From Hygrocybe punicea (lineage: Eukaryota; Basidiomycota; Agaricomycetes; Agaricales; Hygrophoraceae), in the NCBI GenBank assembly GCA_963556145.1, contig OY744469.1, positions 3,444,767-3,508,766 on the forward strand: DNA of 64,000 bases. Direction: 5' to 3'. The notes under the pieces were generated by a model. It made no database searches. It was not told the origin of the DNA and worked only from the letters and a program-made list of their open reading frames with translations. Positions 46,564 to 58,300 of the stretch are shown here, piece by piece. Both the position numbers and the translations under genes were made by a program. Position 1 is the stretch's first letter; each line of letters begins with the position of its first letter.

Positions 46564-48386
46564 TTACAAATATGAGTATGGACCTTTGATGTCAATCAAC
46601 CATTTATAGAAAACCCCTGCAAAAGTGTCTGCTAATGAGCCAATGGGTGCTCGAACGGATTTCGGACCTGACTTCATGTTCGACCAGAGGCTGCATGTGT
46701 GATAACGTTCCACCTCGTTCACGAAATAGGACACAGTATCCGTTTTGGAATCCACAATGAGCGATATGTCCATACGGCAAAAAACACTCATCGATGGTTT
46801 TCCACCAACCATATTGGACTCTATCGCATAAAGCCCTTCATAGGTCTTTTGGACAAAGTCGAAGAACTCGTTTCTGCCTTGCTCTCGAATAGAAATGGCG
46901 CCCCTGTCCGGATTGCACGCCACCGTCTTCAATAGAGTCCCCTGCGTTTGAAATATTCTGACAAAGTTAAGACAATCATACATATGAAATGACAAGTGAA
47001 AATGAAGGGCACTCACCTTAACTCATCCAAGGTATAGAAACTTGAGACGATATCCCACTTCCAGGACTTGCTTTCCTTGTTGTACAGGGTGTGCACTGTA
47101 TACACGACCTTTCCACCAACTAGAAACACACACCATTCGCCCATCTTACTCAGTGGTTCGATGTACGTTTGCCCAAACCAACGTGAACCTGGAACCTCAC
47201 AGTTATTGCGCATGTATTCCCAATTTCGCTTGGCGTCGCCAGGTAATAGGACGTGATGACCGGTGTCGCTGTGTGTCCGTTTCAAGACAATATTTGGTGG
47301 GAATTGGTCGCCATCATTTAATAATTTTGCTTGAGGGCGTATCGTATGCGTTACATTCAAAGCGACATGAAGCAAGTTTTGATTTTGTATCCATTTTGAA
47401 TGGACTGTGTTCATCTGCTTCGGAGGCGGCCAGATGTGTGCCGTTCGACAGAGTTCGTCCATGCCAGTCATGAAAATCGACACATTTTCCAGTGTCAATC
47501 CGTATTGGTTACCGCTGTCAAGACATCAGTATAATGCAGCGAAAACGGAGCAGAATTAATTAAAGCGATGTCAATCTTACATGTATGACATTCCCATATC
47601 CACACCACCAAATACACAATCTGCCGATGCGAACTTTTGCCACGTATCGCCTTTGTCTTGATGGCGAAGTATTGCATGAAGGAACTCAGGCCAAAATATG
47701 TATTTGACATTGAAGCGCCGGGCTCCATCCTCATGATGTAGTCGCATTCCGATATAAACCTGTTTGTTGTGAAATACGTTTCAGTATCAACAATCCACAA
47801 ATTAAACAATAGACATTACCCATTCTTGAATACATGCTGAATAGCGACTCTTGTATGACTTGATGATATGGACGTAACCATCAAGATGGGCAATGGTATC
47901 GAGTTCGATGTCGGATATGGTCGTGGTGACGAATGCAAGATCATTAATGGCTGCGGCTTTGCTCGCGATACGAGTTGTTGGGTCAAGGATAAAAAGGATT
48001 TTGAAAACACGGCCGTCATTGTTGCTTAATGTGGTTATACGGCGTTCATTGTTGCTTACGGTGGTTGGCGGTTCCGTTTCACAGTCAGATGATGTTTCCA
48101 TCTCAGAGTCGGATGATAGCCTTTTGCGTGGAAGGAGATCGAGTTCCGCGGCCGTCGCATTGCGGACACCCTGCGAATTTTCACGTATGTTGCGACCAAG
48201 ACATACCGACTGCGGACAAATTCCAGACGAAACGCATTTGGGATGTTGGTGTGCGGATCCGACATGTCTTTGGCAGGAGTTGCCTTCCTTCTTCCACAAA
48301 AGACATTTCGTTTTTGGAGAGTCGCATTTTCGACCAGGGCAGATGTGCATGCAAAGTTCATAACCAAGTTCCTTCTTATATGGCAT
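46564..48386 (-). CDS. Uncharacterised protein, Cys-rich N-terminus and ATP-grasp-like C-terminal half
   Basis: The ATG at 48386 begins a Cys-rich segment (CMHICPGRKC, CLLWKKEGNSC, CVSSGICPQSVC), probably metal-binding. The next exon is RVFKILFILDPTTRIASK with HLDGYVHIIKSYKSRYS. After introns near 47815, 47760 and 47515 come MTGMDELCRTAHIWPPPKQM; PNIVLKRTHSDTGHHVLLP (a Lys and loop placed like an ATP-grasp nucleotide site); GEWCVFLVGGKVVYTVHT; and, after 47013, the segment SVFCRMDISLI...YFVNEVERYHTCSLW. The order (lysine loop, GEWxVFxVGG, RMDI, NEVE with acidic metal-type residues) resembles ATP-grasp ligases, but I could not prove it. The stop is at 46564. No break seen. Confidence 0.5.
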
Positions 48387-48641
48387 GTTTGTGGACCTAG
48401 GCAGGATTTCGGATGGATGGTATGAGGAACAGACACAGATATCATTAATACATCAATACCTTAATGATTGATTACTTTCAGGGTGGTTGATAGCGGGTGG
48501 TGACGATTCCACAAACCTTCTAATTATAAGACGTCGGAATTATGTCACCTGACAAGAGTGGCAATGATAAAACAACGAACACGTGCCAAACACGTTGATC
48601 AGCAATGTAATCATTTAAATGTCTTGAAAGAGCAATATCCA
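48387..48641. other. Spacer before the satellite
   Basis: 5' side of the minus-strand gene starting at 48386. No gene or repeat was recognised before the first 82-bp unit. Confidence 0.35.
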
Positions 48642-49473
48642 CCGAACAGATCGGACGTGTTCAGTGTGTTCGGTGGAGATGTTCGGTGGATGTCAACCAA
48701 CCATTATGAGGAGATATACTACACCGAACACATCGAACATGTTCGGTGTGTTCGGTGGAGATGTTCGGTGGATGTCAACCAACGGTTGTGACCGGATATA
48801 CCACACCGAACACATCGAACATGTTCGGTGTGTTCGGTGGAGATGTTCGGTGGATGTCAACCAACCATTATGAGGAGATATACTACACCGAACACATCGA
48901 ACATGTTCGGTGTGTTCGGTGGAGATGTTCGGTGGATGTCAACCAACGGTTGTGACTAGATATATCACACTGAACACATCGAACATGTTCGGTGTGTTCA
49001 GTGGAGATGTTCGGTGGATGTCAACCAACGGTTGTGACTGGATATACCACACCGAACACATCGAACATGTTCGGTGTGTTCGGTGGAGATGTTCGGTGGA
49101 TGTCAACCAATGGTTGTGACTGGATATATCACACTGAACACATCGAACATGTTCGGTGTGTTCAGTGGAGATGTTCGGTGGATGTCAACCAACAGTTGTG
49201 ACTAGATATATCACACTGAACACATCGAACATGTTCGGTGTGTTCAGTGGAGATGTTCGGTGGATGTCAACCAACAGTTGTGACTAGATATATCACACTG
49301 AACACATCGAACATGTTCGGTGTGTTCAGTGGAGATGTTCGGTGGATGTCAACCAACGGTTGTGACTAGATATATCACACCGAACACATCGAACATGTTC
49401 GGTGTGTTCGGTGGAGATGTTCGGTGGATGTCAACCAACGGTTGTGATTAGATATATCACACCGAACACATCG
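48642..49473 (+). repeat. 82-bp satellite, left array, about ten direct units
   Basis: The period is exactly 82 bp (for example 48642, 48724, 48806). Each unit has CCGAACACATCGAACATGTT, CGGTGTGTTCGGTGGAGATG, TTCGGTGGATGTCAACCAAC and a variable GGTTGTGACTGGATATACC segment. The unit holds the 12-bp palindrome CGAACATGTTCG and several TTCGG words. Units differ at a few bases (accaaccattatgagg versus accaacggttgtgact), and variants alternate, which implies higher-order duplication. Because 82 is not a multiple of three, long repetitive open frames arise; they are not genes. Confidence 0.9.
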
Positions 49474-49870
49474 CCGTTGGTTGACATCCACCGAACATCT
49501 CCACCGAACACACCGAACATGTTTGATGTGTTCGGTGTGATATATCTAGTCACAACTGTTGGTTGACATCCACCGAACATCTCCACCGAACACACCGAAC
49601 ATGTTCGATGTGTTCGGTGTGGTATATCCAGTCACAACCGTTGGTTGACATCCACCGAACATCTCCACCGAACACACCGAACATGTTCGATGTGTTCGGT
49701 GTGGTATATCCAGTCACAACCATTGGTTGACATCCACCGAACATCTCCACCGAACACACCGAACATGTTCGATGTGTTCGGTGTAGTATATCTAGTCGTA
49801 CATTGACATCCACCAAACATGTCCGGTGACCGAACACACCCAACAACATGTTTGTTGTAGTATATCTAGG
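49474..49870 (-). repeat. 82-bp satellite, right array in inverted orientation
   Basis: At 49473/49474 the array flips: CCGTTGGTTGACATCCACCG and following are the reverse complement of the left units, repeated about four times to 49830 and then decaying (ACCAAACATGTCCGGTGACC). Together with the left array this makes a long inverted repeat able to form a large hairpin. Confidence 0.88.
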
Positions 49871-50254
49871 CCTTCTACATCCATCCAACAAGTCAGACTT
49901 GTTGTGCTTTTCCGTCAACGGACCAGTCCGTGAATATTCATCGAACGAATTAACTCGATTTATTGCCTTACCAACTGAAAAATATTCCATACGCTGCACA
50001 TGTCGGTTTTCTGCGTGCAATTACTAGCTTTGGACAACTTCTAAGCTCGAGCCACATCAAAAACATAAATAAATAGATCTGTTGTTTATGCATGCAAAGA
50101 AGCCGAACATGAGGTCGAACATGTGGCGATTGATCTGGTCACGTGGTCGTGACATCTGTATTCATAGTCTGGAGCGTTGAGTAATAAATCCGCCCTTTTC
50201 TTTTGCTCTCAAATCGCCTCACACGTCGACCAAAAAACTTTTATTTCATCTACC
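49871..50254. other. Intergenic, promoter side of the gene at 50255
   Basis: No gene. CCGAACATGAGGTCGAACATGTGG near 50103 repeats the satellite CGAACATG word, outside the array. An AT-rich stretch at 50060-50090 lies about 170 bp from the ATG. Confidence 0.35.
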
Positions 50255-52178
50255 ATGTCCTTGCCAGTCGTCAAAACCTCGACTCCCGCTGTCAATCCCG
50301 CCGCCTTCAAGTACTGGCCTGATGCGCCGCCCAAAAAGCTGCAGGAGCTACATCGCATCTTCCAAATCCAGTACATGGTCCCGCCCAAGATTCCGGCACC
50401 CAACAAGGAATCCGGCACCATTCCCGTATTTTCTCGTAATCTCTATGTACTGAAGACACACCCCCACGATGCCACCGCCCGAGGTGAGTTATGGCGCGAA
50501 ATCCCCAAACGATACGAGGAACCGCTCCGTCGCTTGATTTATCAAATGGATATGTACATCTACGCGACAGCAGCCATCGCATACAACAAGGCACCCAACT
50601 ACTCGCCGGACTACGTCAAAAATGATAAGGAAGGGACCGATTCACTTCGGGATTACCTCAAGTATACCAACACCGTCATGGACGAAATTTGGGCAGAAGT
50701 CTTGGTGGCGAAACGGGCAAACGAGGTTACCCGTGACTGGCGAAGCAAGATCTTCGATGATTGGCTCCTGAAAGAATTTTATGTTGGGAAACATTCTCCA
50801 TCGGCTTTGATTCAACATGGCGCTGTGAACACCGAGATCAAGCCCGAGGATCTAGGTAAGTATATATGTATTTATGGCCAAATGAATTCTCACGTCTGGC
50901 ATCATAGATTGGGCAAAATACGACGAATCCGTGCCAGCATGGCACAGCGGAACCTTGGCAAATTGGTCATTCGGTGGGCTTCCGGATGCCACAAAGCTCG
51001 AGATCATCGGTCATGTTATTGCTTGGTGTAAAGGACATAGTGTCCTCGTCGATTCTGATGTGGCAGATGATGATGAAGGTGTGATCTAGAATTACATGTG
51101 TGATTGTGCTAATGATATAGTACATTTGCAGAGGAGCCAGTTGCCCAGGGCAAGGGCAAGGGCAAAGCCAAGTCAAAATCGGTCAAAAAACAGAAGGCAT
51201 CTTCTGCTGGTTTGTACAAATTTTCAACCATAGTGGTGTATAGATCTATTGAATATTCAGGTGGCGCAGACAATTCGTCCGAGAAGGACAAAAAGAAGCC
51301 CAAGCCCAAGCCCAAGTCCAGTAAGTACTTTCATTGTCTGTGATTGTCATACATGCAAACCCTTCATCATGACAGAGCGCACAATCAAGTCCAAAGCCGA
51401 GGACGACGATGAGGGTGAGTTATTGAATTCCGAATATCAAAACGATGATCCAACACATTTATTCATGTATAGACGACATAAAGATGGAGGAGGACGTAGC
51501 CCCGGTAAAGAAGAAGCGGTCTAAGGCCCAAATGCGTACGTTGCTCACCTTGTTATGATTAATGCACTGACATCTCGCAGTCGCTGTTGAAATTGGGTCG
51601 TCGCGCACAACCCGGCAATCGGCATCGGAGAAATTGACAATGGAGATTAAGCCACCCATCGCCCCCGAGCCGGATGTTGTGGCACCGGAATCCGCGAAGT
51701 TGGACATTTTAGGACCAGAGTGGGCGGGGTTGTTGGATGTTGATAATGATATAACCATGGACAACGATGACGGATCTCCCGAACCTGAAAAGATGTCTCC
51801 CAGCGATGGTCACGAGGATGGCGAGATGGCAAAGAGGAGGAAATTGGATGTTGCTTCGGAGCAAGCGGGCATTATCGTAGAGAAACTCAACCTGGTGAAG
51901 CCACCGAAGAAGTCTCCGACTCCGGGTATGTATTTCAACATTACATCATAGGCTGTATATATTCCAATTCTGATCTTCTCCATGTCCTAGGATTCCGTCC
52001 CAATACGCGTGCATCGTCACGCCACCAGTCATCGACCCCTGCAGAGCCCAGCGCTTCATCAATGGATGTGGATTGGAGCAACATCGTTCCACCCGAAATC
52101 CTACTCTCCATTACTCCAAGCCAAACGAGGCCTTCATCTCCCAAGCCATCGACATCCAAACTTGATCCCGGGCCTTAA
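50255..52178 (+). CDS. Uncharacterised basic/acidic, probably nuclear protein
   Basis: The ATG at 50255 begins a 200-codon exon ending at 50855: FKYWPDAPPKKLQELHRIFQ, VFSRNLYVLKTHPHDATARG, RRLIYQMDMYIYATAAIAYN, TRDWRSKIFDDWLLKEFY. A second conserved exon reads DWAKYDESVPAWHSGTLANW to GHVIAWCKGHSVLVDSD. Five or more small exons follow that are Lys-rich (GKGKGKAKSKSVKKQK; KKKPKPKPKS), acidic (KAEDDDE) and carry a likely nuclear signal (VKKKRSK). The last exons are disordered with MAKRRKLDVASEQAG and end SKLDPGP at TAA 52176-52178. No domain is recognised. Helitron B coding sequence starts within about 180 bp of the stop, in the same direction and another frame, so the element may have inserted at the 3' end or may carry this gene. 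Confidence 0.6.
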
Positions 52179-52356
52179 TTTTGGAGGAGTAAGTCCTTCT
52201 TTTGTGGAGTATTCATTATATTTGACTAAAAAAACTGTATCCCAGTCGTTGCGAATACGTTCTATTCAATATGCCAGAAGATATTTCTTACCTCCTAAAT
52301 ATCTCTTTGCTTTGTATTGTCTTCTCAAACCTATCACTGTCCAATGTCGTTGTAAA

Positions 52357-55300
52357 ATGATCAAAGCATTGCTCATGCGATCGCTATTGAGACGACATGA
52401 TTTCAAAACATATTTATTTCATTGTATTACTAGTTCTCTATCACATGCAACGTTGCTGTGGACCACACTATGTTTCATAATACGGCATAGCCGTTCAAAC
52501 ATAATTGTGTTCAATTTGAATTTATTCGGACACTTGTTTAAATCTTTATATATAAATTTCGTTCATAGATATGACTACATTGGTGGTGGTAAACGAATAC
52601 CAACATTCAAGTTTAGCTTTCTTCAATCTTTTATGCTACCGTCTAATAATATCAACCATGATTCTGACATATTATTCGAATATGTGGGGCATATTGATGA
52701 ACAAACAGCCAACACTTTATATGAAGATAGAAAAACATATGCATGTGTTAAAATGCCTTTACATGAACTTCTGCCAAATTTGACAGTGAAGGATATTGGT
52801 GAAATAACAACAATACATGGTATATATTTGTCAAAGACATTACGAAGATTACATGGACAAGATCTATCTGTGGCATTAATGAGGCATAATTGTTCAGCTT
52901 GTGATACTCATGTTTCTATTTTTCATGTGCATGATATTAAATCACATAAAGACCTGTGTAAACAGTGGTACAGAAGACAAAAAATGACAGAAACAAATGA
53001 GTGCGGCAAAGAAGAAACTCAGGCTCAAATGAAAGAAGAATTGGACAAGTCAGATGAGCAATTATTTCCTCCTCCTCCTCCATCTATTGAATTGAAGGAA
53101 ACCATAATCAGCAACTGGTGCAGAGATACATCACCTGAATGTTTCCAAGAAAGTGGGTGTGCTGTATGTGGTCAATTGGTTGCATTGAAAAACATGTCTT
53201 TATTGTCAAAGACGAAGGTTAATCTGAAAATATTAACTAGAGACAATATGGGAATCACAAGATGTGAACGATATCATTGTTCTGATCCAATAGAGGATAT
53301 CAAAGGTCCAGTGCTAGATGACACATGTAAATGGATATGCAAACCATGTGTGCTCAGTCTGAATAAAGGCCAAACTCCCAAATATGCTTTGGCGAATGGA
53401 CTTTGGATGGGAAGAATTCCTGCACAACTTCAAAATCTAACATTTGCTGAACAACTTTTGATTGCCCGTGTTCGTCACAACAAATGTATTGTTCGTGTCT
53501 CCTCTGGGATGCATAAAATGAAAGCAAATGCCATCATGTTTCAAAACCCAACACCAAAGATATATCAACGGTTGCCTCCAACAATTAAAGAACTTGATGA
53601 AGTGCTAGCGTTTATTTTCACTGGTCCTGCCAGACCAACTCCAGAAGACATGGAGCGAACGCCTTTATTGGTTCGCCGAAGGCGAGTTTCTGCAGCTTTA
53701 GAATGGCTGAAATTGAATCACATGGATTACTATGATTTAGATATCTCCTATGAAAATCTAGCACAATATCCAGATCATGGAATTCCTGTTGTGGTTGCAT
53801 ATCGACCAGCAGACACAAATAAGGAACCAGAAGCCACTAGTGCATTTGACAATGAAGTGGAAGATGGTGTGGAAGATGGGCCTTGTCCCTTTGTTGTTAG
53901 TGGAATAACTGGCGAAAATCTAGATATTACAAGTCCAAAGGCATTAATAGCTAGAGCGACCAAGCACTTGATAGATGACCATGGTGGTGTTCTTGCCATA
54001 AGCCATGCTAGAAATCCAGAATCGTTCTTTAATAATCCTCAGTTATATCCTATGATGTTTCCCTGCCTATTTCCATATGGCTTGGGTGGTATTAGCAGCA
54101 TAGACAATGATGTTTTAAGCATCAGTGATATGATGCACAAAAGACATCTCCTGATGTACCATGACAAAAGATTTCAAACCGATCCCTATTTTCCATTGAT
54201 TGCATTCAATCAAGAACAAATCAAAGACAGTACAACCGGAGGATATTTGTTGACTAATAAACATAATTTCAACGATATTGCAAATCGCCTGATGAATATC
54301 AATACAGCTGTTTTGGATGACCTCTCTAAAAGATTATCTAGAGGTGATAGAGTCAAACCGGATACATCAGAAGAGAAAGCATGCTATAAACTCATTTCTG
54401 ATCTGGATCACGTAGCTGGTCAGGTCAAAGGTTCAATTACTAACAAGAAATACATGCGAAATGAGATTTGGTCTCTGATATCCTATATTGGTGCTCCGAC
54501 TTGGTTTATCACTTTTGCACCTGCAGACATCAATCACCCACTATGCTTATATTATGCTGACAACAAAGAAAAGTTTTATCCTAAACTACGTCTACCCCAG
54601 GATTGTTACAAACTAATTGCAAACAATCCAGTTGCTGGAGCCCGCTTTTTTCACTTTACTACTGAAATGTTCATCAAACATATATTAGGAATAAATGAAT
54701 CTCATCCTGGCCTGTATGGAAACACATCAGGTTATTATGCAACGGTAGAGGAACAAGGACGTCTTACCTTGCATCTTCATATGCTGTTGTGGATAAAGGG
54801 ATGCCTTACACCTCAAGAAATACGTGACAAAATTATGGGTGAAAATTCTGACTTTCAGAAAAGATTAGTGGAATATTTGGAAAGTTTGTGTGTAGGACAA
54901 TTCATGACAGGTTCTAAAGATGAGGTATCACAGAAAATGGAACAGACAATGTCGAAACCTGAATATCAACCACCAACATGTGTCATGCCAGATCCACCAT
55001 CATATAATTGTTCCATGAATTGTCAATATCACAACAAAAGATCAACATGGTGGCAAAGGTTTCAAGATGTTGTAGATGATCTTTTATTGCGATTAAATGT
55101 ACATAACAGGCATGATGGCAAAAAAAAGCCATACTGTCTTAATTCGAAAGGTGAATGTAAACGACGATTTCCCCGTGATATCTTTCAACAAACTTTTGTA
55201 GAACCTAACACTGGTGCTCTCAACCTCAAGCATGGTGAACCTTGGATGAACACGGTGACACCTGAAGTTACATATATGCTACGATGCAATTCTGATGTGA

Positions 55301-58300
55301 CCAGCTTATTATCAGGTACTGCTATAAAGGCCATAGTTGCATACATAACAGATTATATTACAAAATTCTCCTTGAAGACCTATAGCATTTTTGAAGTGAT
55401 AAAAAGTATTTTTGATAAGAATTCCGAAATGATTGGTGGCGACCTAAAAAGAAAAGACAAAGTCAGAAAGCTGTTTACACAAATAGTCAATTCACTCACC
55501 TCCAAAATGGAAATTGGTGCTCCAATGGCTTCATTATATGTCCTTGGAAATCCTGATCACTACACCAGTCATAAATTCGTGCCATTCTTTTGGAGATCTT
55601 ATGTTAAAGAGGTTATCAGTGCATGGTCTGATGAAGAAATTCCTAATATATGTGAAGACCAAAATAATGCACAAAAGGTTGTTATTGGTAAGAATAATGG
55701 CGCATACATTGGACTTTCCAAAGTAAATAATTATATGTTCAGACCCGCCTTGTATGATAATGTATCACTGTATGACTGGATACGTCTTGCCACTATGGAA
55801 CCAAAGAAAAGACGCACCAAAACAAAGACCAAAAGGGCCAGAAAAGAACCAGTGCAAAACCAAATTTTTGACAATCTAGGCTGTGATGATTTGTCTGACT
55901 CTTGCACTGAACCTACTAATGTTGACTATTCCAGTGATGACAACTTGTCTGATGTCGTTGATAATGATATACTCATGGAGATAGATGAAATTCCAAAACC
56001 TGATAGTTTGAGTAGACATGCAGGCACAGAAATAGCTGATAAAACAAATGAAGTTGATCTTAATAAATTGACAAAATTTGAAAATGATTATACTTTACAT
56101 TCCAATCATCCACAATATCTTACCCACCATGCCAAAATGAAAGGGAATGATCCTTTCATAGTTCCTAATTTTATTCCGAACACTTTGCCAAGGGCTGACC
56201 GTGGTGATCGAGAATATTATTGTTGTACAATGTTAACGTTTTTCAAGCCATGGAGAAGTGGCAAAGAACTCAAAAGTAAATTACAAACATGGGATAATGC
56301 TTTTATAGACCACGAGTTTTCTAAAAAAGAACTAGAGATCATGAAATACTTTGGTCTGCGGTATGAATGTTTGGATGCAAGAGATGATTTCTCTGCTAAA
56401 CGTCAGAAGAATAATACTGCAAATATAAGGTATTCATGGGCGACCTCAAACGGTCTTGATGAACTGGATGACATGCACAATGCTGAATTTGCATTTAATG
56501 GCGACGACTTCAACAACAATATTGATGAAGACAATAATGACACGGAAATACTCCTGAAACTTGGTCAAAAAGGACAAAAAAGGAAAGATCAAATGCTGAT
56601 AACTGAAAGAACTTTGAAAAGGTCAGGGTGGCTCGATGATTGTATTGATGGTACCCCAGATATAGGACCGTTGATACCTATAGAACCACCTGTAGTACAA
56701 TCAGCAAAATTGTGGAGAACTGCAGTCCTTGCAAAGAAAAAGGAAATCATCAATGACAGAAATAAAAATTTACCAACAAACACAGCAACCATAAATAAAT
56801 TGGGAAATTTTCAATATAATGATGTCAAGATAGTGGATGCAGCATACATCAACCATATGTTTATTCCTGCAAACAGAGCTGATCGTCATCTTATTGATGT
56901 AACTATCAATGATTACAAGTTGAACACTGACCAAAAGAGAGCATTTCATATCATTGCGAATCACTCTACCTTGATTAACGGTTCTGATAAGCTACGCATG
57001 TATCTTGGTGGGATGGCAGGCACAGGGAAATCACAAGTCATCAAAGCATTGACTAGTTTTTTTGGTAAACACAACGAAAATCATCGATTTGTGGTTCTTG
57101 CACCAACCGGTGGTGCTGCTGCCCTTGTAAATGGATCCACATATCACTCCATTCTTGGAATTAATCAGGGAGGATCATCTCGTTCCCTTGCACAAGTACG
57201 TGCCAATCTTGATGGTGTGGATTACATTTTCATTGATGAGGTGTCAATGTTATCTTGCAGAGATATGTATAAAATCAGTGCTCAGTGTGCAAAAGCACGT
57301 GGTGTTTATGATGAACCCTTTGGTGGCATTAATATGATATTTGCAGGAGATTTTGGCCAACTTCCACCAGCTATGAGTGGTGCTCCTTTATACTCTGGAA
57401 CCGTTGGTGTCCAAATCAATTCCAGTCAAACTATAGCAAATCAGGAAGCGGCTATAGGCAAAGCTCTTTGGCATCAAATAACAACAGTTGTTATATTACG
57501 TGAAAATATGAGACAAACCAATCAGTCAGAAGAAGATGTCCAACTGAGGCTTGCTTTGGAAAACATGAGATACAAAGCATGTACTCCCAAAGATATTGCA
57601 TTTCTTCGTACTCGTGTTGCAGGAAAAGGTCCAAATGATCCAAAATTAGCCCAAAAGAAATTCAGGAATGTGTCAGTTATAACTGCATTGAATGCACAAA
57701 AAGACAAAATCAATGAACTTGGTATTCAACGTTTTGCTGCTGAAAATAGGAGACCATTAACATCATTCTATTCCATAGACAGATGGAATGATCCTACTAG
57801 TTCCAATAGCAAAAGAAAATCTCATCACATGTCAACAATTTTGGATCCTATTCGACACACAAAGATATTGGAACCTTCACTCCAAAAGCTACTTTGGAGC
57901 CAACCACATGCATCATCCTCTGATCATATACCAGGAAGATTGGACTTATGTGTAGGCATGCCAGTGATGCTGAGGAACAATGATGCAACAGAGTGCTGCA
58001 TTACCAAAGGAGCAGAGGGCATAGTTGTGGGTTGGCAGAGTGCAATAGGTCCTGAGCAACAAACTGTACTGGACACTTTATTTGTCAGATTATTGAATCC
58101 TCCAAAAAAAATTAACATAGAAGGACTTCCTGAAAATGTTGTGCCGATTACAAAACATGTCACTTCCACCATGTGCTCATTACCCAATGATGATGTGATA
58201 TCTTTGTCAAGAGAACAAGTGTTGGTACTACCTAATTTTGCAATGACTGATTATGCATGTCAAGGACGTACTCGTCCTAACAATGTAGTTGACCTCAGTA

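Noticed and set aside
48642..49870. CRISPR-like regular array
   Set aside because: Whole 82-bp units repeat with no unique spacers, the array inverts, and the genome is eukaryotic.
48558..50020. Repetitive Cys/Val/His open frames such as those with NMFGVFGGDVRWMSTN
   Set aside because: They are translations of the 82-bp satellite in rotating frames.
52009..52178. N-terminus of the Helitron protein inside the upstream gene
   Set aside because: The open frame continues upstream by chance through the last exon of another gene, read in a different phase; homology to copy A starts only near 52576.
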